Shown one piece after another: positions 37,097 through 46,059 of a stretch of 64,000 nt of DNA; positions within the stretch are counted from its first letter, which is position 1, and every line of letters begins with the position of its first letter. Source of the stretch: Devosia sp. (GTDB taxonomy: Bacteria > Pseudomonadota > Alphaproteobacteria > Rhizobiales > Devosiaceae); NCBI GenBank assembly GCA_017794705.1, contig CP051235.1, positions 1,427,010 through 1,491,009 of the forward strand. The letters are read 5' to 3'. The notes below the pieces were generated by a model. That model did not search any database. It worked only from the letters and a program-made list of their open reading frames with translations, and was not told where the DNA came from. The position numbers and the translations under genes are program-made.

Positions 37097-37120
37097 TTTT
37101 TGACCAATTGTTCAAAAAAA
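37097..37120. promoter_or_regulatory. Candidate operator upstream of the nucleoside transporter operon
   Basis: TTTTTGA and TCAAAAA flank a CCAATTGT centre. The core TGACCAATTGTTCA (37101-37114) is a 12-of-14 palindrome. It lies ~116 bases upstream of the BMP gene in a 190-base gap. The shape suits a dimeric repressor such as a GntR- or LacI-family protein. No regulator gene is adjacent, so the cognate protein is unknown. Confidence 0.45.
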
Positions 37121-37173
37121 TCATCTTGCGGCCGTTGCCGGATGGCCAAAGAGCAATGATGCGCCCCGGCGTT

Positions 37174-37647
37174 TCAGTCTTCCGGGGCGGGTTTGACCGG
37201 GGTTACTTCGAGGTTCATCGCCTCCCCGAAACGCGCAAAGAAGTGGTCAATTACCTTCTGGACGCTGGCGCCGACCAGCGGCCGCCCCAGCGCGAGCAGC
37301 CGTTCCGAGGCGCCGCCTTCGGCCTTGAAGTCGAGCAATGTATGTTCGCCGCTGTCCGACAGGCTGACACGGGCAGCGCCGTGGGCAAGACCCAATATCC
37401 GGCCATGCGCGCGCCCGGAAAGTGTATAGGCACGGGCCGGTTCGATGTCGGAAAGCTCCAGTTCGCCGGTAAAGGTGGGGTGCATGACCCCAAGGTTCAC
37501 CTTGACCTTGAGATCAAGGCTTGTGTCATCGCGCCAGGTGATCTGTTCGCACCCCGGAATGACCCGGGCAAGGATCGCCGTGTCATTGAGCGCCTGCCAG
37601 ACCTTGAGACGGGGCGCCTTGACCAAATATGTTCCACCGAAATCCAA
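37174..37647 (-). CDS. SRPBCC / CoxG-like protein
   Basis: A 157-residue START-like protein with the CoxG pattern: LVKAPRLKVWQALNDTAILARVIPGCEQI at the N terminus (given here in part), PTFTGELELSDIEP and ARVSLSDSGEHTLL. CoxG proteins attach to the membrane and in some bacteria recruit CO dehydrogenase. Here no coxMSL genes are present, so the ligand and partner are unknown. It is divergent from the three-gene module that begins at 37782. Confidence 0.8.
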   Translation of the reverse strand: MDFGGTYLVKAPRLKVWQALNDTAILARVIPGCEQITWRDDTSLDLKVKVNLGVMHPTFTGELELSDIEPARAYTLSGRAHGRILGLAHGAARVSLSDSGEHTLLDFKAEGGASERLLALGRPLVGASVQKVIDHFFARFGEAMNLEVTPVKPAPED

Positions 37648-37781
37648 TGAAACCGACCTTTACCTGCGACTTTTTCGCACCAATATATAGCAAATGGTGA
37701 TGGGTGGCCGACGTTGCAATTGCCACTATCTTGTTGCCGCGTTTAATGAACTTGACCCAACAAACTCCCCGGGGGAAGCCA

Positions 37782-38969
37782 ATGGCCACTGACGTTATGG
37801 AAAAACCGCTGCAGTATCTGGATCGCGCCATGAACCAGGTGCGCGAACTCGGCCTGTGGCCGGAAACCGTCGAGGAGCAGCCGATCACCGGCCTGCTGCA
37901 GGAAATCACCGAACTGGATGAGACGCGGATCATCCTGATCGGTCGGACACTCAACCAGGCCTCGACCTTCAACGAAGTGGTGCGCGAGCAGGTTGCGGCG
38001 ATGAATATCGGCGAGCGCTACGAGGACATCACCAAGGGATTCGATTCGATCCGCGACGATGCCAAGGGCATGGTCGACCAGCTTGAAGACGGCAAGCTGG
38101 ACATTTTCGAGCGCGCCACGAACGTGTGGATGAAAGTGTCGCGCGGCGACATTGCCACCCGCTTCAACAAGATCCGGGACACCTATCTCGACGTGTCCAA
38201 GGACACCAAGGACCAGGTCGACCGCGAACACACGATCCTTGAGGCCTATCGCGATTTCCGCGGGGCGCTGAAACAGTCCGAAGTGATGGCCCTTGAGGTC
38301 CTTGAAAAGGCCGAAGCCAGGCTCAACGAACGCAAGGAAGCGCTGAAGGCGGCCACAGCCGATCTGGATGCATTTACCGACGGCACCCCGGCTGACCGGG
38401 CGCGGCTGGAGATGGCGCGCGATGAGCGCGTGCGCGAATTGCAGAACGAGGACCGGCGCTACCAGATCGCCAAGGATCTCAGCGACAATCTCACGATCTC
38501 CTACAATACGTCCGAGATCATCATGGCCCGGCTGATGCAGACCACCAACGCCAAGGAGCGGGTCTACCAGCAGTCGATTTCCTTCTTTTCCACCAACGAA
38601 ACGGTGCTGACCGCGCTTTCGGCCTCATTTACCGGCATGTTCGGACTGCACGAATCGACCGAAACGCTGAACGCGATGAAGGAAGGCATGTCCAAGAGCC
38701 TCGAAACCCTGTCCGAAATCGGCGACAAGGTGCACGAAGAGGCGCTGCGGGCCGGCTACGGCCCAACCATTCGCGCCGATTCGGTGAAAATGCTGGTCGA
38801 TTCCGTGGTGAACTTCCAGGAGAAGTCGATCTCCATCATCTCCGAAATGCGCGAACAATCGACGAAGAACTCCGCCGAAATCCGCGATGCGGTCGAGGAC
38901 GGAAAGCGGCGGCTTGCCAAACTGGCGGCTGAAGGCAATGCCTTGCTGCTGGAAAGCAACAAGGTCTAG
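37782..38969 (+). CDS. Uncharacterised all-helical protein, possibly TelA-like
   Basis: A 395-residue soluble protein, almost wholly helical, acidic and rich in heptad-like stretches. Its length and long-helix pattern, with a C-terminal run of ~150 residues (RRYQIAKDLSDNL..., LTALSASFTGMFGLHES, SVVNFQEKSISIISEM), resemble TelA/KlaA toxic-anion-resistance proteins. I could not confirm a family motif. ATG 37782 follows GGGGGAAG, and the longer frame to 37704 lacks a site. It is the first of three same-strand genes, 36 bases before the membrane protein. The function is unknown and the TelA link is tentative. Confidence 0.6.
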   Translation: MATDVMEKPLQYLDRAMNQVRELGLWPETVEEQPITGLLQEITELDETRIILIGRTLNQASTFNEVVREQVAAMNIGERYEDITKGFDSIRDDAKGMVDQLEDGKLDIFERATNVWMKVSRGDIATRFNKIRDTYLDVSKDTKDQVDREHTILEAYRDFRGALKQSEVMALEVLEKAEARLNERKEALKAATADLDAFTDGTPADRARLEMARDERVRELQNEDRRYQIAKDLSDNLTISYNTSEIIMARLMQTTNAKERVYQQSISFFSTNETVLTALSASFTGMFGLHESTETLNAMKEGMSKSLETLSEIGDKVHEEALRAGYGPTIRADSVKMLVDSVVNFQEKSISIISEMREQSTKNSAEIRDAVEDGKRRLAKLAAEGNALLLESNKV

Positions 38970-39005
38970 TTTGACCGCGACGGACAAAGGTTTGGGATTG
39001 CAGAT

Positions 39006-39944
39006 ATGACCGGTCAATCCGGCGACACCAGTCTGCCCCTCGACGATGTCATGCTGGCCATGGACGTGGTGGATACGCTGCGTTACCGCCGGGATCTGGT
39101 GCTGCGCGAACTTGACGGCGATGCGCGTGACGCAGCGCTGATCGAACGGTTGCGTGACATTTATCATCATCAGGGCATCGAAGTTCCCGACCACATCCTT
39201 CGCGAGGGCGTTGAAGGACTGAAGCAGGACCGTTTCACCTATCATCCGCCGGGACCGGGACTCGGCCGCACCCTGGCCGGCGCCTATGCCACCCGCGGCA
39301 AATGGGGCAAATGGGTGCTGGGGCTCGGTGCCGTTCTGGTGCTGGCGCTGGGGGCATGGTTCTTTGCCTACCTGCCCTATCAGGCCGCACAGACCGAAGC
39401 GGCAAGGATCGAACTGTCCGAGACCATGCCGGCCCAGATGCAGGCTCTCTACGATACCATCTACGAGGAAACCAAAGTGCAGTCGGCGGCGGAAACCGCC
39501 GAGCTCTACCTGCAGCGCGGACAGGCTGCGGTCGCCGAGCAGGACCGGGCGGCGGCGGAGGATGCCCTCGCCCGCCTCACCGCCCTGCGCGACGAGTTGC
39601 GCCGTCAGTACGAGTTGCGGGTGGTCAATCGCGACGGAATCGCTTCGGGATTCTGGACTTTCCCGGACGTGAACCAAAGTGCCTCGAACTATTATCTGGT
39701 TGTTGAAGCGATCGACGAGGACGGGCAGGCGCTGACGCTGCCTATCGAGAACGAGGAAAACGGGCTGATTGAGAATGTGTCGGCGTGGGGTCTGCGCGTG
39801 CCGGAATCGGTCTACAATTCGGTGGTCGAGGACAAGCAGGACGATGGCATCATCCAGCGCAATCTTGTGGGTAGCAAGGAGTACGGGTTCCTGGACATCA
39901 ATTATGCCGTGCCGACGCTCGATGGCACGGTAACCAGGTGGTGA
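39006..39944 (+). CDS. Uncharacterised single-pass membrane protein (DUF6384-like?)
   Basis: A 312-residue protein. The N-terminal ~100 residues are cytosolic, with LDDVMLAMDVVDTLRYRRDL and a Pro/Gly hinge. One membrane helix follows (~102-124, KWVLGLGAVLVLALGAWFFAYL), then a helical stretch (~125-205) and a beta-rich C-terminal domain (~205-312). The N-terminal motif recalls families annotated as DUF6384, which I cannot verify here. The stop abuts the next start (one base between), so it is surely co-translated with the coiled-coil gene. Confidence 0.6.
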   Translation: MTGQSGDTSLPLDDVMLAMDVVDTLRYRRDLVLRELDGDARDAALIERLRDIYHHQGIEVPDHILREGVEGLKQDRFTYHPPGPGLGRTLAGAYATRGKWGKWVLGLGAVLVLALGAWFFAYLPYQAAQTEAARIELSETMPAQMQALYDTIYEETKVQSAAETAELYLQRGQAAVAEQDRAAAEDALARLTALRDELRRQYELRVVNRDGIASGFWTFPDVNQSASNYYLVVEAIDEDGQALTLPIENEENGLIENVSAWGLRVPESVYNSVVEDKQDDGIIQRNLVGSKEYGFLDINYAVPTLDGTVTRW

Positions 39945-39945
39945 C

Positions 39946-41430
39946 ATGGCTCTAAGCGGACCCGAAGCCCTGCGCTCGCTGGATGATGCGATCCGCGACA
40001 TTCGCGTCGAGGAGGCGGAAGTCTCCAAGCGCGTGGCGCGCGGAGCCGAGCGGCTGACCAAGATTCGCAGCAACGAGGCCGAACTGTTCCGGCGGCTGGC
40101 CAAGGTCCGGCTCACGCCCGAGGTCCAGGCTGAAATCGACGGGCGGTTGCTGAATGCCGAAAAGGCGGCCCGCGATGTGCTGAACGGCCATGCCAAGCAG
40201 ATCAGTGATGCCGAATCCGCGGTCAAGAAACTCGACCGGACGATTGCCGATTTGGCCAAGGCCCGGCGCGGCGCAGTAGACGAGGTCAACGTGCAGCAGG
40301 AAAAGTTGCGCGATCTGTCGTCCGACATCGCCCGCGCGATTGCCGACAATCCCGACTACGCCGCGCAGAAGCTGAAGGCCGATGAGTTGCGGGCGGTGGC
40401 TGCCGAAAGCGAGAAAAAGACGGCTCAGGCCGAAGCCGATCGCGAGGCCAAGGGCAAGCCCTACCGCGACGATCCGCTGTTCATGTACCTGTGGGAGAGC
40501 GGCTACGAGACGCGCAATTACCGCGCCAACAATCTGGTGCGTTGGCTGGATTCCATGGTGGCGCGCATGGTCGGTTACCATGATGCGCGGCCCAATTTCG
40601 CCATGCTCAACGATATCCCGCTCCGGTTGCGCGAGCATACCAAACGCCAGATCGAACTGGCCGAGGCCGCCGAGGCCCGGCTGGACGAAATGGAAGAGGA
40701 AGCCATCACCAAGGCTGGCGGCGGTCCGATGAAAAAGGCGCTTGAAGCCGCGCAGGCCCGGATCGAGCAGATCGACAAGGACATGGTGGAAGCCGAGGAC
40801 GCGCGCGACAAGCAGACGCGGGCGCTTTCCGAGCTTGCCGAGGGGCATGACCCCGCCTTCGCCGAAGCTGTGGCCAATCTGGCGCGGGCCATGGAGGGCC
40901 AAAGCGATCTGACCAGCCTGATGGCGGACGCCAAGCGCACGGCAACGCCGGAAGACGACGCCATCGTTGCCCAGATCGACGATGCGCGGCTGCGCGCGGT
41001 CGATGAAGAAAACGAAACCCGCGAACTGCGCGACCGGCTGAAGGTACTCGCCAACCGCCGCCGCGAACTCGAAGACATCGAGTTCGAGTTCAAGAAGCAG
41101 CGCTTTGATGATCCCCGCTCAACCTTCAGGCAGGATGATCTGGTTGGCGATCTGCTCAGCGAATTCCTGAAGGGCGCGATCAGCGCTTCCTCCTATTGGG
41201 GCCACTGGCAACGCAGCCAGGACTGGCGGGCCGGCACCAGCGACTGGGGCGGCGGCTTCGGCTTGCCGCGCGGCGGGCGTTCATCTCCCTCGCAGTCAGG
41301 CATGGGCTCGACCAACTGGGGCCGGCTTCCGGGCGGATCACGCAGTCCGGGCGGCGGCTTTTCGCGTCCGCGTACCGGCTCGCGCGGCACCCGCAAGCAT
41401 GGCGGCTTCAAGACCGGCGGAACGTTCTAG
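39946..41430 (+). CDS. Uncharacterised coiled-coil protein with Gly/Ser/Arg-rich tail
   Basis: A 494-residue protein made of two long coiled-coil blocks (~10-170 and ~225-395) separated by a conserved-looking aromatic segment (RDDPLFMYLWESGYETRNY, ~180-200). The last ~80 residues are low-complexity and rich in Gly, Ser, Arg and Trp (SDWGGGFGLPRGGRSS ... GGFKTGGTF), resembling flexible tails of some envelope proteins. There is no signal peptide or membrane helix. It is the third gene of the module and its stop codon overlaps that of a converging lipoprotein gene. The function is unknown. Confidence 0.62.
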   Translation: MALSGPEALRSLDDAIRDIRVEEAEVSKRVARGAERLTKIRSNEAELFRRLAKVRLTPEVQAEIDGRLLNAEKAARDVLNGHAKQISDAESAVKKLDRTIADLAKARRGAVDEVNVQQEKLRDLSSDIARAIADNPDYAAQKLKADELRAVAAESEKKTAQAEADREAKGKPYRDDPLFMYLWESGYETRNYRANNLVRWLDSMVARMVGYHDARPNFAMLNDIPLRLREHTKRQIELAEAAEARLDEMEEEAITKAGGGPMKKALEAAQARIEQIDKDMVEAEDARDKQTRALSELAEGHDPAFAEAVANLARAMEGQSDLTSLMADAKRTATPEDDAIVAQIDDARLRAVDEENETRELRDRLKVLANRRRELEDIEFEFKKQRFDDPRSTFRQDDLVGDLLSEFLKGAISASSYWGHWQRSQDWRAGTSDWGGGFGLPRGGRSSPSQSGMGSTNWGRLPGGSRSPGGGFSRPRTGSRGTRKHGGFKTGGTF

Positions 41431-42026
41431 TTCGAGAAGTTGCCGCAGGGCTCCAGTGTACCCTGCCCGGTATTGGCGACAAGGTTGGCGATCGTTTCCT
41501 CAGAAATCAGCGGCTCCAGCCGGTCGGCGCCCGGCAAGGCAATATGCGCCGAGAAGGTGGTTGCCGCCGGATCAATCTCGGCAAGAATGCAGAAACTGAT
41601 GTTGAGCGAAACGTCCACGCTGGCCTGCGCGCCGCTGGCCCGAAGGTCTCGCAGTTCTGCCTGGGTATCGCGCAGCCGCTGTTTGTCAGCATCGGCGAAA
41701 CCGAACAGATAGTAACCGCGGTCCTGCGCCGGGGGCGGCAGGTGTTCGGCCATTTCCTGCGCGTCGGCGCGCACAAGCATGACTTCTGTGCGGATCGAGG
41801 TGCCGTCGGCCTTGGTGGCGCTGAGCACAAATCTGCTTTTGTCGGGCTGCGGCACCAGCGCCACCGGCACGTCGAGCGCCAGCACCAGTTCGGCAATGTC
41901 GTCATTGATGAGATCGAGAGCGCGGAGCCGTGCAACCGTTCCCACCGACAGGGTGGAACAGGCCGCCAGTGCGGCCAGCCCGAGAATCACCGTCAGACGG
42001 AACAGGTTACGCAAAAACCCCGGCAC
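41427..42026 (-). CDS. Hypothetical lipoprotein downstream of edd
   Basis: About 199 residues from a GTG at 42026. The N terminus ([20 protein letters not shown]) is a lipoprotein signal with lipobox LAAC. The mature domain has no motif I recognise; two Cys (ISFCILAE and LEPCGNF) could pair. The start is uncertain: the open frame reaches 42179 inside edd, and a TTG near 42011 is possible. The chosen start overlaps edd by 20 bases. The stop shares a CTAG with the stop of the coiled-coil gene on the other strand, so the two genes converge exactly. Confidence 0.6.
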   Translation of the reverse strand: MPGFLRNLFRLTVILGLAALAACSTLSVGTVARLRALDLINDDIAELVLALDVPVALVPQPDKSRFVLSATKADGTSIRTEVMLVRADAQEMAEHLPPPAQDRGYYLFGFADADKQRLRDTQAELRDLRASGAQASVDVSLNISFCILAEIDPAATTFSAHIALPGADRLEPLISEETIANLVANTGQGTLEPCGNFSN

Positions 42027-43821
42027 CCTTGTCAGCGGCGGAAACAAGTCCGCGGAAGCCGGCAAACAATTCCCGGCCCATGCCGAAGTGCTCGGTGCGC
42101 AGGTCTTCGGTGGCCGGTGTGCGTGAGTTGAATTCGCGTTCATCGCCGACATATTCGAGCGTTCCTGCGTCAGCATCAAGCCGGATGATGTCGCCGTCCC
42201 TGATTTTTGCGATCGGTCCGCCGTCCATGGCTTCAGGCGTCATGTGAATGGCGGCAGGCACCTTGCCGGATGCGCCGGACATGCGCCCGTCGGTGATCAG
42301 GGCCACCTTCTGGCCCCGGTCCTGCAGGATGCCGAGCACCGGAGTAAGCTTGTGCAGTTCAGGCATGCCGATGGCGCGGGGTCCGGAGAACCGCACGACG
42401 GCAATCACATCACCATCCAGTTCCCCGGCCTTGAACGCGTCCTGCAATCCGGCCTGGGAGTGAAAGACCCGGGCCGGTGCCTCGACGAGCCGGTGCTCCG
42501 GCTTGACCGCGGAGACCTTGATGACGGACTTGCCGAGATTGCCGTGCAGCACCTTGAGCCCGCCATTCCTGGCAAAAGGCTCTTTCGCCGACGCCAGTAC
42601 CTTGGGCAACGCAGATTGTTTTGGGGCCGGTTCGAACTTCAACTCGTCATCGATCAGCTTGGCCTCGACCGTGTAACCTTCGAGCCCCGTACCCCAGACT
42701 GTTTTGACATCATTGTGCAGGTAGCCGGCATCGAGCAGTTCGCGGATCAGGAAGCCCATGCCGCCGGCGGCATGGAAATGGTTCACGTCGGCGACGCCAT
42801 TGGGATAGATGCGGGTCATCGAGGGCACGACATCGGACAGGGCCGACATGTCGTCCCAGGTGATCTGCAGACCCGCCGCGGCGGCGATGGCGACAAGATG
42901 CATCGTATGATTGGTCGAGCCGCCGGTGGCGAGCAGGCCGACCAGCCCGTTGACGATCGCCTTTTCGTCCATCACCTCGCCAATCGGCGTGTAATTGTTG
43001 CCTTCAGCCACCAACGACAGGGCCTGTTTGGTGGCGGCCCGGGTCAGCGCGTCACGCAGCGGCGTACCGGGGTTGACGAAGCTGGCACCGGGCAGGTGCA
43101 GGCCCATGATTTCCATCAGCATCTGATTGGAGTTCGCCGTGCCGTAGAATGTGCAGGTGCCCGGCGAATGGTAGGACTTGCTTTCCGCCTCCAGCAGTTC
43201 AGTGCGGCCCACCTTGCCCTCCATGAACAATTGCCGGACGCGGCTTTTCTCGTCATTGGGCAGGCCCGACGGCATGGGACCGGCAGGCACGAAAACGGCG
43301 GGCAGATGGCCGAAGGTCAGCGCCCCGATCATCAGGCCCGGCACGATCTTGTCGCAGATGCCGAGATAGACGGCGGCGTCGAACATGTTGTGGCTGAGGG
43401 CAATCGCTGTCGCCATGGCGATGACGTCGCGGGAGAATAGCGACAGGTCCATGCCCGGCTGGCCCTGGGTCACGCCATCACACATGGCGGGGACTCCACC
43501 GGCGACCTGCGCTGTTGCGCGCACCTCGCGCGCGGCTACCTTGATGATGTCGGGATAGGTCGCATAGGGCTGATGGGCAGAAAGCATGTCATTATAGGCG
43601 GTGACGATGCCGAGGTTCGGTGCACGGTCCCCTGCCAGCGCCGCCTTGTCGCCCGGTGCGCAGGCCGCAAAACCGTGGGCGAGGTTGCCGCAGGACAGGA
43701 CGGACCGGTTGACCCCGGCCCGTTTCTGGGCGGCGATCCGGTCGAGATAGTCGCGCCGGGTCAGTTCGCTGCGGGCCGCAATTTTGTCAGTCACCTCCTT
43801 GACGAGGCTGTGAACAGTCAT
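42007..43821 (-). CDS. edd: Phosphogluconate dehydratase
   Basis: A 604-residue IlvD/Edd-family protein of the usual Edd length. It converts 6-phosphogluconate to KDPG in the Entner-Doudoroff pathway using an iron-sulfur cluster. Cluster Cys residues lie in [15 protein letters not shown] and [12 protein letters not shown], and [16 protein letters not shown] is the C-terminal signature. AGGAG precedes ATG 43821. It is the last enzyme gene of kinase-zwf-pgl-edd, and eda is not in the window. Confidence 0.97.
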   Translation of the reverse strand: MTVHSLVKEVTDKIAARSELTRRDYLDRIAAQKRAGVNRSVLSCGNLAHGFAACAPGDKAALAGDRAPNLGIVTAYNDMLSAHQPYATYPDIIKVAAREVRATAQVAGGVPAMCDGVTQGQPGMDLSLFSRDVIAMATAIALSHNMFDAAVYLGICDKIVPGLMIGALTFGHLPAVFVPAGPMPSGLPNDEKSRVRQLFMEGKVGRTELLEAESKSYHSPGTCTFYGTANSNQMLMEIMGLHLPGASFVNPGTPLRDALTRAATKQALSLVAEGNNYTPIGEVMDEKAIVNGLVGLLATGGSTNHTMHLVAIAAAAGLQITWDDMSALSDVVPSMTRIYPNGVADVNHFHAAGGMGFLIRELLDAGYLHNDVKTVWGTGLEGYTVEAKLIDDELKFEPAPKQSALPKVLASAKEPFARNGGLKVLHGNLGKSVIKVSAVKPEHRLVEAPARVFHSQAGLQDAFKAGELDGDVIAVVRFSGPRAIGMPELHKLTPVLGILQDRGQKVALITDGRMSGASGKVPAAIHMTPEAMDGGPIAKIRDGDIIRLDADAGTLEYVGDEREFNSRTPATEDLRTEHFGMGRELFAGFRGLVSAADKGAGVFA

Positions 43822-43862
43822 GAGAAACTCCTATCGTCCGCTAGCGGCGCGCCTGCAAGGGG

Positions 43863-44558
43863 TCAGGGGCACCAGTAGATCTGGACGGGTTTGGACGTTT
43901 GCCGAAGCACGGCGCGCACCGGCATATCCTTGACGGTGCCCTCACCAAGCGCCCGGCTGAGCGTCTCGGCCTTTTCTGCACCTTCAATATGCAGGTAAAG
44001 GCTCTGCGTATCCAGCAGCCGGGGGAGCGTCCAGGTGACGCGGGGCTCGCCGGCGTCCGGAGCGTTGATGGCAAGCGCAGGACCCTCGCCGGTCAGGGCC
44101 TCATCGAGCGTGTCGCCGCCCGGGAAGAATGAGGCCGTGTGCCCATCATTGCCCATACCGAGGATCACTGCATCAAAGGGCTGCGGCAGCCTGATCAAGG
44201 CATTGTTGAGGCTGGCGATACGGGCCATGTCGGGCTCAGATCCACCCCCGTAGAGCGGCACGAACGAAGCGATTGCAGCATGGTCCTGAAGCAGATTGTC
44301 GCCCACCAGCTTCGCATTCGACCGGTCCGAACTCGCGTCGACCCAGCGTTCGTCGACAAGGGTGACCGTGACCCTCGACCAGTCCAGCCCGTCGTAACCG
44401 GCCAGCGTCTGGAACAGCAGCTTCGGGGTCGACCCGCCGGAGACGCACAGCGAGGCGATACCCCGCGTATCGATCCCGTGTTTCAGGTCCCTGATCACGG
44501 CACCGGCCAACGCTTCTGCCAGCTCGGCTTTCGAGGCGAAATCGTGCCGCTGAGGCAT
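43863..44558 (-). CDS. pgl: 6-phosphogluconolactonase
   Basis: A 231-residue protein with the Pgl motifs CVSGGSTPKLLF, VTLVDERWVDASSDRSN and ILGMGNDGHTASFFPGG. It hydrolyses 6-phosphogluconolactone between Zwf and Edd. I start at ATG 44558, which overlaps the zwf stop by one base (TGATG). The longer frame runs into zwf and is not needed. Confidence 0.96.
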   Translation of the reverse strand: MPQRHDFASKAELAEALAGAVIRDLKHGIDTRGIASLCVSGGSTPKLLFQTLAGYDGLDWSRVTVTLVDERWVDASSDRSNAKLVGDNLLQDHAAIASFVPLYGGGSEPDMARIASLNNALIRLPQPFDAVILGMGNDGHTASFFPGGDTLDEALTGEGPALAINAPDAGEPRVTWTLPRLLDTQSLYLHIEGAEKAETLSRALGEGTVKDMPVRAVLRQTSKPVQIYWCP

Positions 44559-46042
44559 CAGTAGTCGCCTTCTTCGTGCCAGGTGCGGCCATCCCGCTCG
44601 ATCAGGGCAATCGAGCCTGTCGGGCCCCAGGTGCCCGCCGTGTAGGGCTGCGGCGCTTCGCTGGAAGCGTTCCACGCATCGCGGATGGGATCGACCCACT
44701 TCCAGGCGGCTTCGAGCTCGTCGCGGCGCATGAACAGGGTCTGGTTGCCGCGCACCACATCGAGCAGCAGGCGCTCGTAGGCTTCCGGGGTGCGCTCGGA
44801 GAACGTGTCGGCGAACGAGAGGTTGAGGTTCACCTCGCGCAGGCGCATGCCGCCGGGACCGGGATCCTTGATCATCATGAACAACTTGACGCCCTCGTCT
44901 GGCTGCAGCCTTATCACCAGCTTGTTGGATTTCGGCGCGCCTTCGGCGTGATCGAATATCGAGTGCGGGACCTCGCGGAACTGAATGACAATTTCGGAGA
45001 CCCGTGTTGCCAACCGCTTGCCGGTACGGATGTAAAAAGGAACACCGGCCCAGCGCCAGTTTTCGACTTCGGCCTTGAGTGCCACGAAGGTTTCGGTCAG
45101 CGAGCCCTTTTTGTCGGCCGGCAGTTCGTCCTGGTAGGAGGCGACCGCTGTCGATTCCGACTTCACACCACGATACTGGCCGCGCACGCTGTTCCTGGCC
45201 ACATCCGAATTGGTGATCGGCTTGAGCGAACGCAACACCTTCAGCTTCTCATCGCGCAGGGCGTTTGCATCATCCGACGCCGGCGGCTCCATGGCCACAA
45301 GACATAAGAGCTGCAGAATATGGTTCTGGATCATGTCCCGCAGGGCGCCGCTCTCATCGTAATAGCCGCGCGTGCCGGCACCGACGGATTCAGCCACGGT
45401 GATCTGGACATGATCGATGTGCGCCGAATTCCAGATCGGCTCGAACATGGTGTTGGCAAACCTGAGCGCCAACAGGTTCTGCACCGTCTCTTTGCCGAGA
45501 TAGTGATCGATACGGTAGACCTGATCTTCGGTGAACACCCTCGCCACCGCGTCATTGATCTCGACCGAGGATTCAAGGTCGTGACCCAGCGGTTTTTCCA
45601 GCACCACCCGCGCGTCGGGCCGCCAGTAGTTCTTCTTCGACAGGTAGTTGCAGATCGGCTCGAAAAGGTTGGGTGCAACGGCGAGATAGAAGGCCCGGGT
45701 GACGTTTGTGTCGTCACGCAGTTTGTCGCTGAGTTCCGCCCAACCCTCCTGATCCATCACATCATTGGGCACGTATGAAAAGCAGGAGACGAAACGGTCG
45801 ATCGTTTTGGCATCGCGGTAGGATTCGTCGACATAGGCATTGACCGACTCGCGGGCGACTTCCTGCATCTTGGCGTCATCCCAGGGGCTGCGGGACACGC
45901 CGATGATGCGGGACTGTTCGTCGAACTGGCCGTCAAAGAAACGGTAGTAGAGCGCCGGGATCAGCTTGCGCTTGGTCAGATCGCCGGTGGCGCCGAAGAC
46001 CACGTAGTCGAACGGCTCGACGGGAATGATACGAGAGGACAC
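44558..46042 (-). CDS. zwf: Glucose-6-phosphate 1-dehydrogenase
   Basis: A 494-residue enzyme with the NADP-binding VVFGATGDLTKRKLIPALY, the catalytic signature RIDHYLGKETVQN and RTGKRLATRV. It makes 6-phosphogluconolactone and NADPH. It lies 17 bases after the kinase gene and is fused by stop/start overlap to pgl, the standard alphaproteobacterial zwf-pgl-edd order. Confidence 0.97.
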   Translation of the reverse strand: MSSRIIPVEPFDYVVFGATGDLTKRKLIPALYYRFFDGQFDEQSRIIGVSRSPWDDAKMQEVARESVNAYVDESYRDAKTIDRFVSCFSYVPNDVMDQEGWAELSDKLRDDTNVTRAFYLAVAPNLFEPICNYLSKKNYWRPDARVVLEKPLGHDLESSVEINDAVARVFTEDQVYRIDHYLGKETVQNLLALRFANTMFEPIWNSAHIDHVQITVAESVGAGTRGYYDESGALRDMIQNHILQLLCLVAMEPPASDDANALRDEKLKVLRSLKPITNSDVARNSVRGQYRGVKSESTAVASYQDELPADKKGSLTETFVALKAEVENWRWAGVPFYIRTGKRLATRVSEIVIQFREVPHSIFDHAEGAPKSNKLVIRLQPDEGVKLFMMIKDPGPGGMRLREVNLNLSFADTFSERTPEAYERLLLDVVRGNQTLFMRRDELEAAWKWVDPIRDAWNASSEAPQPYTAGTWGPTGSIALIERDGRTWHEEGDY

Positions 46043-46059
46043 TGAAGTCTCCTTGCGGA

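Noticed and set aside
37174-37647. CoxG-like gene as a sign of CO oxidation
   Set aside because: No coxM, coxS, coxL or maturation genes are near. SRPBCC proteins of this type are common without CO dehydrogenase.
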